DNA of 64,000 nucleotides from Haematobia irritans. Its lineage: Eukaryota; Arthropoda; Insecta; Diptera; Muscidae. How positions within the stretch are numbered: the stretch's first letter is position 1; the number at the start of each line of letters is the position of its first letter. Under the pieces are notes generated by a model. That model saw nothing but the letters and a program-made list of their open reading frames with translations, had not been told where the DNA came from and did not search any database. Positions 46,458 through 57,880 of this stretch are shown in pieces. Both the position numbers and the translations under genes were made by a program. The stretch spans positions 53,262,066 to 53,326,065 of the forward strand of contig NC_134400.1 of assembly GCF_050003625.1 (NCBI RefSeq), given 5' to 3'.

Positions 46458-48666
46458 CAGGGCTGTGGGGTCGGAGCCAGAGTCGGAGTTTGAAGATTTT
46501 GCTGGACTACGGCGAAATAAAATTTGAAGAACACTTCATATCTTTGTAACTAAAGAAATATTTCGACAAATTAGATTCCATTAGGGTTTTTAATTGAAAA
46601 ACGTAAAACGAAGTACTGGATTTCAGGCCATGTATTTTATGAGTGAAATTTAACGGTGATATAAAAAGTAGGTTTTACTAGAATATGGGCTGAACTAATC
46701 AATTGTATTGTCCATTTTTATCATATTAAAATATCGATTTTTGACCATATCTCTTAATAAAAGTCAAATTTTAAGGCAATATAGCAGTAGAACCTAACGT
46801 TCTGAATTTTTAGCAGACATGTCGAGTCCGACGATGGATTATACCGGACAAATGTTGAATTTAGAGTTATTTGAGATCCATAAATAAATGCGAAAATTTC
46901 CCGTCGGTCCAGATTTTGAGATATCCCTACATATTTACTTGAGAAATCTCAATGTCCTTGGAAGCTGTAATTATACCCTTCACCACTACTGCGGTAAAGG
47001 GTATAATAAGTTTGTGCATTTGTATATAACGCCAAGAAATAGTGGTCATAGACTCATCTTTTAGTATACCGATCGGCTTAGAATTAAATTCTGAGTCGAT
47101 TTAGCGATATCCGTCTGTCTGTCCGTCTGTATATGTAATTTTGTGCACAAAGTACAGCTCGCAATTTAAGTCCGATCGTCCTCAAATTTGGCATAGGGCC
47201 GTTTCTTGGGACAGAGACAATCGCTATTGGTTTTCGAAAAAATCGGTTCAGATTTAGATATAGCTGCCATATATATTTATCCCCGATGTGGTCATAGTTA
47301 GCGTGTTTATCAACCGATTTTCTTGAAATACCGTATATCCAAATATTTTATGAATCTCGAAAATCTTACAAAATATCAGCCAAATCGGTTCAGATTTAGA
47401 TATAGCTCCCACATATATCTTTCGTCCGATTTAGACTCATATGACCACAGAGTCCAAAGTTTACTACCGATCTTCGTGAAATTTTGCACAGAGGGTAGAA
47501 CTGACATTCTACCAATGCTTGGTAAATTTGATTGAAATCGGTTCAAATTTAGAAATAGCTCCCATATATATCTTTCGTCCAATTTGAACTTATATGGCCA
47601 CAAAAGCCAGAGTTTTGCCGTGATTTGCTTCAAATTGTGGACAAGGGGTACGTTTAATAGTATCGTTAAGTGTGTCAAATTTTGTTAAAATCGGTTCAGA
47701 TTTAGATATAGCTCACATATATATCTTTCGCCCGATTTGGACTTATATGGTCTCAAAAGCCAGAGTGTTGTCCTGACTTACTTCAAATTTTGCACAAGCG
47801 GTACTTTTAACGATACTATTGTATGTGCCAAATATGGTCAAAATCGATTCAGCTCCCATATATATATTTCGTCCGATTTGAACTTATATGGCCTCAAAAT
47901 CCAGGGGCTTACCGTGATTTGCTTCAAATTTCGCACAAAGAGTACGTTTAGTAGTATAGGTAATTGTGGCAAATTTGGTTGAAATCGGTTCAGATTTAGA
48001 TATGGCTCCCATATATATCTCCGGTCCGATTTGCACTCATATGACCAAGGGGGCCAAAGTTATACTCCTATTTACGTGAAATTTCGCATAGATAGCAGAA
48101 TTATTATTCTAACTATACATGTCAAATATAGTCAAAATTGATTCATATTGTATATAGCTCCCATATATACGTACACCAGAGTTGGGGAAATATGGTAGAC
48201 TGTTTCATATTTTAGACCCATTTTCAATGGGATTTTCCTCCAATTGACTGGATAATTTCCTCAGAGAATACAAATATGGCCAAAAATCTCACACTTTGCA
48301 CAAAATTCTGTGATTATTTACCCATATCTTAGCCATATCCTACACGCAAAAAAATAATTCTTTCCTCCCAAACGAAATTTTAGACAAACAAAGTTCGTTT
48401 CTCATTTGCTTTTCGCTGTAAGGAAGTGTCTTTGGAAGAAAAGTATATACTTTTTGTGATAAACGTTTATTCTTTTCCAGGATGTAAAAACAATTTCATA
48501 AAGACTAGCTCAAAAAAAAACATTATTTTCTTGTTAACTGCATTGTCCCTCACATCTTTCTCACATCCACGAGGATTTTTAGTTCTTAACACCTTTTCCT
48601 GTAATACCAACAATGTAGAAGAAATTATACGATTTTATAAATTTTTAAATTTTTTTTTTACCTTTC

Positions 48667-48738
48667 GCCTGGACGGAGAATCGAACCGCGGACCATGCAC
48701 ATTGTAAGCCAACACACTAACCACTGAGCTATGTACCT
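48667..48738 (-). promoter_or_regulatory. tRNA-like Pol III promoter (minus strand)
   Basis: Same A box TAGCTCAGTGG and B box GGTTCGATTCTC as copy 1. Confidence 0.72.
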
Positions 48739-48851
48739 GTTATGGTCATCAATAGATAAATATCCATATAAGTTATATTTATATAGCATAGCTTGCGGCG
48801 CCCACGAACCGAATAAACAAAGTTTATTTAACAGAAACAAACATTTAGTTT

Positions 48852-48924
48852 GGCACCGTGGAGCAGTGGTAGCTACGTCCGACTCTCATGCCAAGGGTCA
48901 TGGGTTCGATCCCTGCTTCGGCCA
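48852..48924 (+). promoter_or_regulatory. tRNA-like Pol III promoter (plus strand)
   Basis: A box TGGAGCAGTGG, B box GGTTCGATCCC, followed within a few bases by an oligo-T run. Confidence 0.77.
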
Positions 48925-49781
48925 AAGTTTTTTTTTTGCTTTTGTTTCTTTTTTTTTACATATATTCCAGATATATTCGGAAGATTCCGAAAAAATGTTC
49001 AACATTACATTGTACTATATTAAATTTTGAACTGTAAAATGTGTCTTATTAAAGACCTAAAGTCAGAAAAGAACAGTGTTTGATATAACCGAAATGGACT
49101 GTGTTGTTATTTCAAAAATAACTTTTTTTATTGAAAAAATAAAAATTTTGTAACAAACGAATTTTGTTGGTGATAAAAGTTTAAAATTTTCGGAGCAATT
49201 CAAAAAACTCTAACAAAAGAAAAACATTTTCGGTACACGTTTTCCAAACGTTTTTTTTCTTTGCGTGTACACACTGCAATGCCAAAATTTCCACAGAACG
49301 GATGAGTTTTAAATAAGGCTCCAAGTCGCCCGACTAAACCAAATAATATATCACAACCCACACATGACCACATATCTTGGCGAGATCTAACCAATATCCT
49401 TGTAAAATCGCCACTGCTGAGTAGCAAAAATTGTAAATATTACTTTAATTGTCCTATATCTCGAATACATATGTATCGCCTGAAAAATCCTAAATGCTCT
49501 TTTGTACAATTGCATTAAAATTTCTCTCGCTTCATATTTCCCATATTTTTTACTAACATTGTGTTGCATCCCAGGGCGTTAGCCGATTTAAATATTAATT
49601 CTAGAGTTTTTGTAGAAGTACAAAAAATTGTTTCCATTAAAAGTATTTGTATCTGGAAATGCAAACCTTTATATAGCTCCCAGCAAATTTTAAGTAGTTG
49701 AGATGGTAACACAAATGTTTGTCTACATAGTGGTGAAGGGTAAAATATAGTCGGCTCTGCCCGACTTTACTTACTTGTTTT

Positions 49782-49952
49782 AAATTAAACCTCTCCCAAC
49801 GTGACATCTGAGCCGGTCTTTTGGGAGAAAGTTTGTTTCATCAAAGCCACTCAAAATGCTTTACATTAAAGTAATTACCTCCAATGTCCATTTATAAATC
49901 GATGTTTCACCATTTTACTTCTATAGAAACAATATTCGTAACTGTCCAGCTA
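49782..49952. other. Spacer, no gene
   Basis: Nothing recognised. Confidence 0.3.
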
Positions 49953-50455
49953 CACAGAAAAAAATGTCCGTAGTTAAACTAACGCTAAATTTAACTTACT
50001 TTTATTGGAAAAATTTTATTTGCTAGTAGTTAAATTTTATTATTTTTATCGAAATTTTCCACAGCTTAATGAAATCTTACTTTTTTTAAGTATGTCTCAA
50101 AAATTTTATGAACTAAACGTGGGTATAAAGTTCAATGACCGTACATATAAGTTCAATATGAACTAAAGCAAAAGTAAATTTTCGTACGATTCCCAAAAAC
50201 AGTAAGAATGAACTACTGTATGGTTAAAATGGTCATGATTTGGCGCCAATGATTTTGTTCTTTACGTTTAGTTAATTTTTTCTTCTATGAGAGGATGTAA
50301 TTTCGTGAACTGCAGTTAAAAAGTACAACAGGGAATTAAAATTTCCTGGTTTTAACAAACCTGTAGGGAAATCTCAAAATGTGGAGTAAAATTTAGTTCA
50401 ATTTCGGTGCGAGGTAGTTCATTCTTCCTATAAAACAGTTCACTTTTTTTCGGTG
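49953..50455. mobile_element. GTTCAC-ended MITE
   Basis: CACAGAAAAAAATGTCCGTA to CAGTTCACTTTTTTTCGGTG, 503 bp, TA at the left (49951-49952) and CA at the right. Body rich in AGTTAAATTTTA/GAACTAAA words like 17846-18361. Confidence 0.65.
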
Positions 50456-50539
50456 CATTCCTGTCATCTGTTGTATGAGAGTGGTTATTTAAAATTCCGC
50501 CCGTCCTAATTTTTGGAAGTTTTGTGTTTTTATAAATTC

Positions 50540-50759
50540 CCAGCAAAAAAAGAGCTTCCAAAAAATTAGTTTGGATCCCCAATCGGTGATCCGGAAGTAG
50601 TGCAAACTTGGATCATCTCCAATGAATTTTACGTGTGCTTGTCCTAGGACGAGAGTACTCCCTTTTTGGATCCTTTGCATTGATTGAGAAGTTGTGCCCT
50701 GGAATGAAGAAATTTAAAAAAGCGAAAAAAAAATTTTTTTTTCAACCAATTTCACTTTT
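50540..50759 (+). repeat. CCCAGCAAAAAA / GATCCGGAAGTAG repeat
   Basis: CCCAGCAAAAAAAGAGCTTC, GGTGATCCGGAAGTAGTGCA and GAATTTTACGTGTGCTTG match 31015-31080. It joins directly to the A end. Confidence 0.55.
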
Positions 50760-50890
50760 TATACCCTCCACCATAGGATGGGGGGTATATTAACTTTGTC
50801 ATTCCGTTTGTAACACGTCGAAATATTGCTCTAAGACCCCATAAAGTATATATTCTGGGTCGTGGTGAAATTCTGAGTCGATCTTAGCAT

Positions 50891-52020
50891 GTCCGTCCGT
50901 CCGTCCGTCCGTCTGTTGAAATCACGCTAGGTTAGGTTAGGTTAGGTTATGTGGCAGCCCGATGTATCAGGCTCACTTAGACTATTCAGTCCATTGTGAT
51001 ACCACAGTGGTGAACTTCTCTCTTATCACTGAGTGCTGCCCGATTCCATGTTAAGCTCAATGACAAGGGACCTCCTTTTTATAGCCGAGTCCGAACGGCG
51101 TTCCACATTCCAGTGAAACCACTTAGAGAAGCTATGAAACCCTCAGAAATGTCTCCAGCATTACTGAGGTGGGATAATCCACCGCTGAAAAACTTTTTGG
51201 TGTTCGGTCGTAGCAGGAATCGAACCCACGACCTTGTGTATGCAAGGCGGGCATGCTAACCATTGCACCACGGTGGCTCCCATCACGCTAACTTCCGATC
51301 GAAACAAGCTATCGACTTGAAACTTGGCACAAGTAGTTGTTATTGATGTAGGTCGGATGGTATTGCAAATGGACCATATCGGTCCACTTTTACGTATAGC
51401 CCCCATATAAACGAACCCCCAAATTTGGCTTGCGAGGCCTTTAAGAGAAGCAAATTTCATCCGATCCGGCTGAAATTTGGTACATGGTGTTAGTATATGG
51501 TCTCTAACAACCATGCAAAAATTGGTCCACATCGGTCCATAATTATATATAGCCCCCATATCAACCGATCCCCAGATTTGACCTCCGGAGCCCCTTGGAA
51601 GAGCAAAATTCATCTGATTCAGTTGAAATTTGGTACGTGGTGTTTATATATAGCCTCAAACTCCCATGCAAAAATTGGTCGAAATCGGTCCATAATTATA
51701 TATAGCCCCCATATAAACCGATCCCCAGATTTGACCTGCGGATCCCCTTGGAAGAGCAAAATTCATCCGATTCGGTTGAAATTTGGTACGTGATGTTAGT
51801 ATATGGTATCCAACAACCATACAGGAATTGGTTCATATCAGTCCATAATTATATATAGCACCCATATAAACCGATCCCCAGATTTGACCTCCGGTGCCTT
51901 TTGGAGAAGCAAAATTCATCCGATCTGGTTGAAATTTTGAACGTGGTGGTAGTATATGATATTTAACAACCTCGCCAAAAGTGGTCCATATCAGTCCATA
52001 ATCATATATAGCCCCCATAT
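50891..52020. repeat. Tandem duplication, first copy
   Basis: 1130 bp repeated at 52021-53150. By eye only two differences (51154 T versus 52284 A; 51940 A versus 53070 T). It includes a SINE with both target duplications. The seam is CCCCCATAT|GTCCGTCC. Confidence 0.95.
50930..51281 (-). mobile_element. tRNA-derived SINE, copy 5
   Basis: 9-bp duplication ATCACGCTA (50921-50929, 51282-51290), inserted just beside the GTCY run of the A element. Confidence 0.93.
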
Positions 52021-53150
52021 GTCCGTCCGTCCGTCCGTCCGTCTGTTGAAATCACGCTAGGTTAGGTTAGGTTAGGTTATGTGGCAGCCCGATGTATCAG
52101 GCTCACTTAGACTATTCAGTCCATTGTGATACCACAGTGGTGAACTTCTCTCTTATCACTGAGTGCTGCCCGATTCCATGTTAAGCTCAATGACAAGGGA
52201 CCTCCTTTTTATAGCCGAGTCCGAACGGCGTTCCACATTCCAGTGAAACCACTTAGAGAAGCTATGAAACCCTCAGAAATGTCACCAGCATTACTGAGGT
52301 GGGATAATCCACCGCTGAAAAACTTTTTGGTGTTCGGTCGTAGCAGGAATCGAACCCACGACCTTGTGTATGCAAGGCGGGCATGCTAACCATTGCACCA
52401 CGGTGGCTCCCATCACGCTAACTTCCGATCGAAACAAGCTATCGACTTGAAACTTGGCACAAGTAGTTGTTATTGATGTAGGTCGGATGGTATTGCAAAT
52501 GGACCATATCGGTCCACTTTTACGTATAGCCCCCATATAAACGAACCCCCAAATTTGGCTTGCGAGGCCTTTAAGAGAAGCAAATTTCATCCGATCCGGC
52601 TGAAATTTGGTACATGGTGTTAGTATATGGTCTCTAACAACCATGCAAAAATTGGTCCACATCGGTCCATAATTATATATAGCCCCCATATCAACCGATC
52701 CCCAGATTTGACCTCCGGAGCCCCTTGGAAGAGCAAAATTCATCTGATTCAGTTGAAATTTGGTACGTGGTGTTTATATATAGCCTCAAACTCCCATGCA
52801 AAAATTGGTCGAAATCGGTCCATAATTATATATAGCCCCCATATAAACCGATCCCCAGATTTGACCTGCGGATCCCCTTGGAAGAGCAAAATTCATCCGA
52901 TTCGGTTGAAATTTGGTACGTGATGTTAGTATATGGTATCCAACAACCATACAGGAATTGGTTCATATCAGTCCATAATTATATATAGCACCCATATAAA
53001 CCGATCCCCAGATTTGACCTCCGGTGCCTTTTGGAGAAGCAAAATTCATCCGATCTGGTTGAAATTTTGTACGTGGTGGTAGTATATGATATTTAACAAC
53101 CTCGCCAAAAGTGGTCCATATCAGTCCATAATCATATATAGCCCCCATAT
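52021..53150. repeat. Tandem duplication, second copy
   Basis: See first copy. It ends at CCCCCATAT, after which the ordinary A unit continues with AAACCGATCCCGAGATTTGG. Confidence 0.95.
52060..52411 (-). mobile_element. tRNA-derived SINE, copy 6 (duplicate of copy 5)
   Basis: Same insertion carried by the 1130-bp duplication. Target duplications at 52051-52059 and 52412-52420. Not an independent transposition. Confidence 0.95.
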
Positions 53151-53637
53151 AAACCGATCCCGAGATTTGGTTTTGGAGCCTCTTGGAGGAGCAAATTTCA
53201 TCCGAGTCAGTTGAAATTTGGTACATTGTTCTAGTATATGGCCGTTAACAACCATGCCTAACTAGGTCAATATCGGTATATAGTTATATATAGCCCTCAG
53301 ATAAATCGATCCCCAATAACACAAAAATTGGTCCATATCAAGTTCATAATTGTATATAGCCCCCGCATAAGCGACCCCAATATTTCAATTCTGGCTCCCT
53401 ACGTACCGTGCAAAAGTCCATATCGATTCGTAATTATTTATAGACCTACATACACATACTGTTTTTGCCTAATGTATACCACGTATGGACTAACTCACAA
53501 TTTAGAGAACGATTTAAGATACCACAGCCCAAGTAATTCGATTGTGGATGGCAGTCTTTCGTAGAAGTTTCTACGCAATCCATGGTGGAGGCTACATAAG
53601 CTTCGGCCTGGCCGAACTTACGGCTGTTTATACTTGT

Positions 53638-53957
53638 TTTTATTAATATTTTTATTATACTATTATTTTACTATTATCTAATTTTTTACAATTTGAAAAA
53701 CTTTTTCGCTCCGACCAGTGGTTGAACCTGAACGCCTTAGCACACTCAGCCACAAACGCCATTGAACATAAAACGTCGAAAGGTCAGTTCAAATGTTTGT
53801 GATATGATCGTAATACGACACCAAGGAATAACATTCTAATTGCTTCTCGAGATGTTCTTTTTTAGTATGAACTTAAAAATAAGAAAGCGGCAATTTTGGT
53901 ATTTTGGTATGGTTTTTTTTTTCTAAAAAAATATTTTTTTATGTTACGCATCGTTTT
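53638..53957. other. Spacer with a tRNA-like remnant
   Basis: On the minus strand of 53717-53763, GTGGCTGAGTGTGCTAAGGC then GGTTCAACCAC resembles the A and B boxes of a Leu/Ser-type tRNA head. The rest is AT-rich with no gene. Confidence 0.4.
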
Positions 53958-56150
53958 TATACCCTCCATCATAGGATGGGGGTATATTAACTTTGTCATT
54001 CCGTTTGTAACACATCGAAATATTGCTCTAAGACCCCATAAAGTATATATATTCTGGGTCGTGATGAAATTCTGAGTCGATCTAAGCATGTCCGTCCGTC
54101 CCTCCGTCCGTCTGTCCGTCTGTTGAAATCACGCTAACCGCCGAACGAAACAAGCTATCGACTTGAAACTTGGCACAAGTAGTTGTTATCGATTTAGGTC
54201 GGATGGTATTGAAAATGGGCCATATCAGTCCACTTTTACGTATAGCCCCCATATAAAGGGACCCTCAGATTTGGCTTGTGGAGCCTCTAACAGAAGCATA
54301 TTTCATCCGATCCGGCTGAAATTTGGTATATGGTATTGGTATATAGTCTCTAACAACCATGCAAAAATTGGTTCACATCGGTCCATAATTATATATAGCC
54401 CCCATATAATCCGATCCCCAGATTTGGCTCGCGGAGCCTCAAAGAGAAGAAAATTTCATCCGATCCGGCTGAAATTTGGTACATGATGTTGGTATATGGT
54501 CTCTAACAACCATGCCAAAATTGGTCCACATCGGTTCAGAATTATATATAGCGCCCATATAAACCGATCCCCAGATTTGACTTGTGGAGCCTCTAAGAGA
54601 AGCATATTTCATCCGATCCGCCTGAAATTTGGTACATGATATTGGTATATGGTCTCTAATAACCATGCAAAAATTGGTCCACATCGGTTCATAATTATAT
54701 ATAGCGCCCATATAAACCGATCCCCAGATTTGACTTGTGGAGCCTCTAAGAGAAGCATATTTCATCCGATCCGCCTGAAATTTGGTACATGATATTGGTA
54801 TATGGTCTCTAACAACCATGCAAAAATTGGTCCACATCGGTTCAGAATTATATATAGCGCCCATATAATCCGATCCCCAGATTTGGCTCGCGGAGCCTCA
54901 AAGAGAAGAAAATTTCATCCGATCCGGCTGAAATTTGGTACATGATGTTGGTATATGGTCTCTAACAACCATGCCAAAATTGGTCCACATCGGTTCATAA
55001 TTATATATAGCGCCCATATAAACCGATCCCCAGATTTGACTTGTGGAGCCTCTAAGAGAAGCATATTTCATCCGATCCGCCTGAAATTTGGTACATGATA
55101 TTGGTATATGGTCTCTAACAACCATGCAAAAATTGGTCCACATCGGTTCAGAATTATATATAGCCCCCATATAAACCGATCCCCAGATATGGCTTGCGAA
55201 GTCTCCAAGAGAAGCAAATTTCATCCAATCCGGTTGTAATTTGGAACATGGTGTTAGTATATGATCTTTAACAACCGTGCCAGAATTGGTCCATATCGGT
55301 CCATAATTATATATAGCCCCCATATAAAACATTCTCCAGATTTGACGTCCGGAGCCTCTTGGAGGAGCAAAATTCATCCGATCCGGTTCAAATTAGGCAT
55401 GTGGTGTTAGTATATGGTCGCTAACAACCATACCAAAAGTGGTCCAATCACACAAAAATTGGTCCATATCGGTTCATAATCATGGTTGCCACTAGAGCCA
55501 AAAATAATCTACCAAAATTTTATTTCTATAGAAAATGTTGTCAAAATTTTATTTCTATAGAAAATTTTGTCAAAATTTTACTTCTAGAGAAAATTTAGTT
55601 AAAATTTTATTCGGTTCATAATAAAATTTTCATCATTGTCAAAATTTTATTTCTATAGAAAATTTTGTTCAAATTTTATTCGGTTTATAATCATGGTTGC
55701 CACTCGAGCCAAAAATAATCTACCAAGATTTTATTTCTATAGAAAATTTTATTTCTGTAGAAATTTTTGTCAAAATTTTCTTTCTATAGACAATTTTGTC
55801 AAAATTTTTATTTCTGTAGAAAATTTTGTGAAAATTTTATTTCTATAGAAAATTTTGTTAAAATTTTATTTCTGTAGAAAATTTTGTCAAAATTTTATGT
55901 CTACTTTGTCAAACTGAATTATATACGTATTGGATCGATCTTTTTTGATTTAATATATACCACGTATGGACTTACATACAATTTAGAAGATGGTGTTAGG
56001 AGGTTTTAAGATACCTTGCCATCGGCAAGCGTTACCGCAACTTAAGTAATTCGATTGTGGATGGCAGTGTTTAGATGAAGTTTCTAGGCAATCCATGATG
56101 GAGGGTACATAAGCTTCGGCCTGGCCGAACTTACGGCCGTATATACTTGT
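53958..56150 (-). mobile_element. Mini-me-like A element, full length with internal minisatellite
   Basis: TATACCCTCCATCATAGGAT end, core, GTCCGTCCCTCCGTCCGTCT run, about nine 153-bp units, then a 28-bp minisatellite (55495-55905), the unique A segment (TAATTCGATTGTGGATGGCA) and the hairpin CTTCGGCCTGGCCGAACTTA (56115-56134), ending ACTTGT at 56150. Confidence 0.92.
55495..55905. repeat. 28-bp minisatellite inside the A element
   Basis: Units AAAATTTTATTTCTATAGAA with AATTTTGTCA. A GGTTGCCACTMGAGCCAAAA phrase occurs twice (55484, 55693), showing internal duplication. Confidence 0.93.
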
Positions 56151-56672
56151 TATTTTTTACTTTCGGCATATATTTTCGTATAAATATATTTTTTCCATAA
56201 AAAATCAACAAAAAAAATTAAATATTCTCGTAATTTGCAAAACCTTCTCAAAAGAACTTCCATGGATGCGAAAAAGTCAAACGGCACAGGTTCAAATCCT
56301 AGCGGGGATTATTATTTAAGTGTCCAAAATTTGCACTGAAAATAGCCTGATTGCGTACTTTCTAATACTTGTCCACAACGACTGCATCGGAAGTAGAAAA
56401 AAATATTGGGGATCAAAAGATGCGCTTTATAAGAAATGTTTGTGGACTTGTCCAAAAGGACTGCATCGCGAGTGGAAAAACATCATTGGGGGATCCCACG
56501 ATGCGCTTTAGAAGAAATGTTTGTGGACTTGTCCAAAAGCACTGCATCGGAAGTTGAAAAAAATTGATGGGGGAGTCTGTGATGGGCTTTAAAAGAAATA
56601 TTTGTGGAACAACTTCAATTTTTTGATGGGTTCATTGTTGTTATCTACCCATATTTTGATGTGGTCTATATA
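56151..56672. repeat. Unassigned repeat with an 80-bp tandem triplet
   Basis: ACTGCATCGGAAG-type starts at 56381, 56460 and 56541 (79 and 81 bp apart) define three tandem units with AGAAATGTTTGTGGACTTGT. The left part (GTCAAACGGCACAGGTTCAA, 56276-56295) is shared with 31249-31270. No gene. Confidence 0.7.
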
Positions 56673-57605
56673 AAGGGTGATTTGTTAAGAGCTTGATAAC
56701 TTTTTTTTAAAAAAAAACGCATAAAATTTGCAAAATCTCATCGGTTCTTTATTTGAAACGTTAGATTGGTCCATGACATTTACTTTTTGAAGATAATTTC
56801 ATTTAAATGTTGACCGCGGCTGCGTCTTAGGTGGTCCATTCGGAAAGTCCAATTTTGGGCAACTTTTTCGAGCATTTCGGCCGGAATAGCCCGAATTTCT
56901 TCGGAAATGTTGTCTTCCAAAGCTGGAATAGTTGCTGGCTTATTTCTGTAGACTTTAGACTTGACGTAGCCCCACAAAAAATAGTCTAAAGGCGTCAAAT
57001 CGCATGATCTTGGTGGCCAACTTACCGGTCCATTTCTTGAGATGAATTGTTCTCCGAAGTTTTCCCTCAAAATGGCCATAGAATCGCGAGCTGTGTGGCA
57101 TGTAGCGCCATCTTGTTGAAACCACATGTCAACCAAGTTCAGTTCTTCCATTTTTGGCAACAAAAAGTTTGTTAGCATCGAACGATAGCGATCGCCATTC
57201 ACCGTAACGTTGCGTCCAACAGCATCTTTGAAAAAATACGGTCCAATGATTCCACCAGCGTACAAACCACACCAAACAGTGCATTTTTCGGGATGCATGG
57301 GCAGTTCTTGAACGGCTTCTGGTTGCTCTTCACTCCAAATGCGGCAATTTTGCTTATTTACGTAGCCATTCAACCAGAAATGAGCCTCATCGCTGAACAA
57401 AATTTGTCGATAAAAAAGCGGATTTTCTGCCAACTTTTCTAGGGCCCATTCACTGAAAATTCGCCGTTGTGGCAGATCGTAAGTCTATTCATGATGAAAT
57501 GTCAAAGCATACTGAGCATCTTTCTCTTTGACACCATGTCTGAAATCCCACGTGATCTGTCAAATACTAATGCATGAAAATCCTAACCTCAAAAGAATCA
57601 CCCTT
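56673..57605 (-). mobile_element. rosa-type (DD41D) mariner relative, copy 2, internally deleted
   Basis: 933 bp flanked by TA (56671-56672, 57606-57607). Same termini as copy 1 but a different deletion: ATGAATAGACTTACGATCTG joins codon 4 to the YDLPQRRIFSEW region. It shares this junction with copy 3. Confidence 0.94.
56780..57492 (-). pseudogene. rosa-type transposase, N-terminal domain deleted
   Basis: An uninterrupted frame from the deletion junction reads DLPQRRIFSEWALEKLAENP, FYRQILFSDEAHFWLNGYVN, MWFQQDGATCHTARDSM, DLTPLDYFLWGYVKSKVYRN and ends LNEIIFKK. All three catalytic aspartates (41 residues between the last two) are kept. Only the first four codons of the DNA-binding domain survive, and they are out of frame. 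It has no good start codon within the frame, so expression is doubtful. Confidence 0.9.
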
Positions 57606-57880
57606 TAGTTGTATTTTAATTTATACGCCTGAAATTAAAATGTAGAGTTATTTACATCCCTAAAATGCTGAGGTTTGTCGTCGAGTCGTATCAAAATTTA
57701 AAATTAGAATTCTTTTGGACATATATCGGTCTATTTTTGGAGCACTACACCTTAAAATTACTATTGGAATACTGTTAAAATGAGATTTAGGTACACCACC
57801 TGGAGTCGAAGTCGTGGCTAATAAGAAATGCAGGATTCGGAGCAGGAGGCGAGCAAAATTGACTCGACTCCACGGCCCTG

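Larger units (their letters stand above)
48343..49267. mobile_element. TA-inserting DNA element carrying two divergent tRNA-like sequences, copy 2
   Basis: 925 bp, flanked by TA (48341-48342, 49268-49269), nearly identical to 42545-43467 including both termini. Similarity at this level implies recent activity. Confidence 0.92.
46973..49781 (-). mobile_element. Mini-me-like C element, full plan, hosting a tRNA-bearing transposon
   Basis: ATACCCTTCACCACTACTGC end, TTTAGTATACCGATCGGCTT, GTCTGTCTGTCCGTCTG run (47113-47129), then C units with GATATAGCTCCCATATATATC. TTTCGTCC-type starts at 47422, 47575 and 47728 are exactly 153 bp apart; the next is 141 bp on, owing to a visible 12-bp deletion. 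After the insertion at 48343-49267 come the hairpin-side segment and the hairpin AGTCGGCTCTGCCCGACT (49749-49766), ending in TTACTTACTTGT. Confidence 0.88.
50760..53637 (-). mobile_element. Mini-me-like A element enlarged by a 1130-bp internal tandem duplication
   Basis: TATACCCTCCACCATAGGAT end, core ATTCTGGGTCGTGGTGAAAT, GTCCGTCCGTCCGTCCGTCC run, SINE, A units, then the duplicated block, the unique A segment and the hairpin CTTCGGCCTGGCCGAACTTA (53600-53619), ending ACTTGT. Confidence 0.9.
46458..57880. mobile_element. Composite insertion bounded by CAGGGC inverted ends (hAT-like)
   Basis: Left terminus CAGGGCTGTGGGGTCGGAG (46458) and right terminus CTCGACTCCACGGCCCTG (57880) are inverted repeats that both interrupt the same MITE copy. 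Flanks CTATAAAC and TATTAAAC are a possible decayed 8-bp duplication. Element-specific sequence is limited to about 46458-46972 and 57608-57880. Everything between is later insertions (C, A, A, MITEs, rosa). No hAT transposase is visible. Confidence 0.68.

Noticed and set aside
49270..49570. Minus-strand frames with a possible protein fragment (SRQDMWSCVGCDIL; KVIFTIFATQQWRF)
   Set aside because: Short, frame-shifted relative to one another and without a family motif I can name. They lie inside the C element region.
51161..51613. 150-codon frame containing VVQWLACPPCIHKVV (also 26237-26460 and 41474-41662)
   Set aside because: This is the tRNA-like head of the SINE read through into neighbouring A-element DNA. 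The same peptide appears with every SINE copy.
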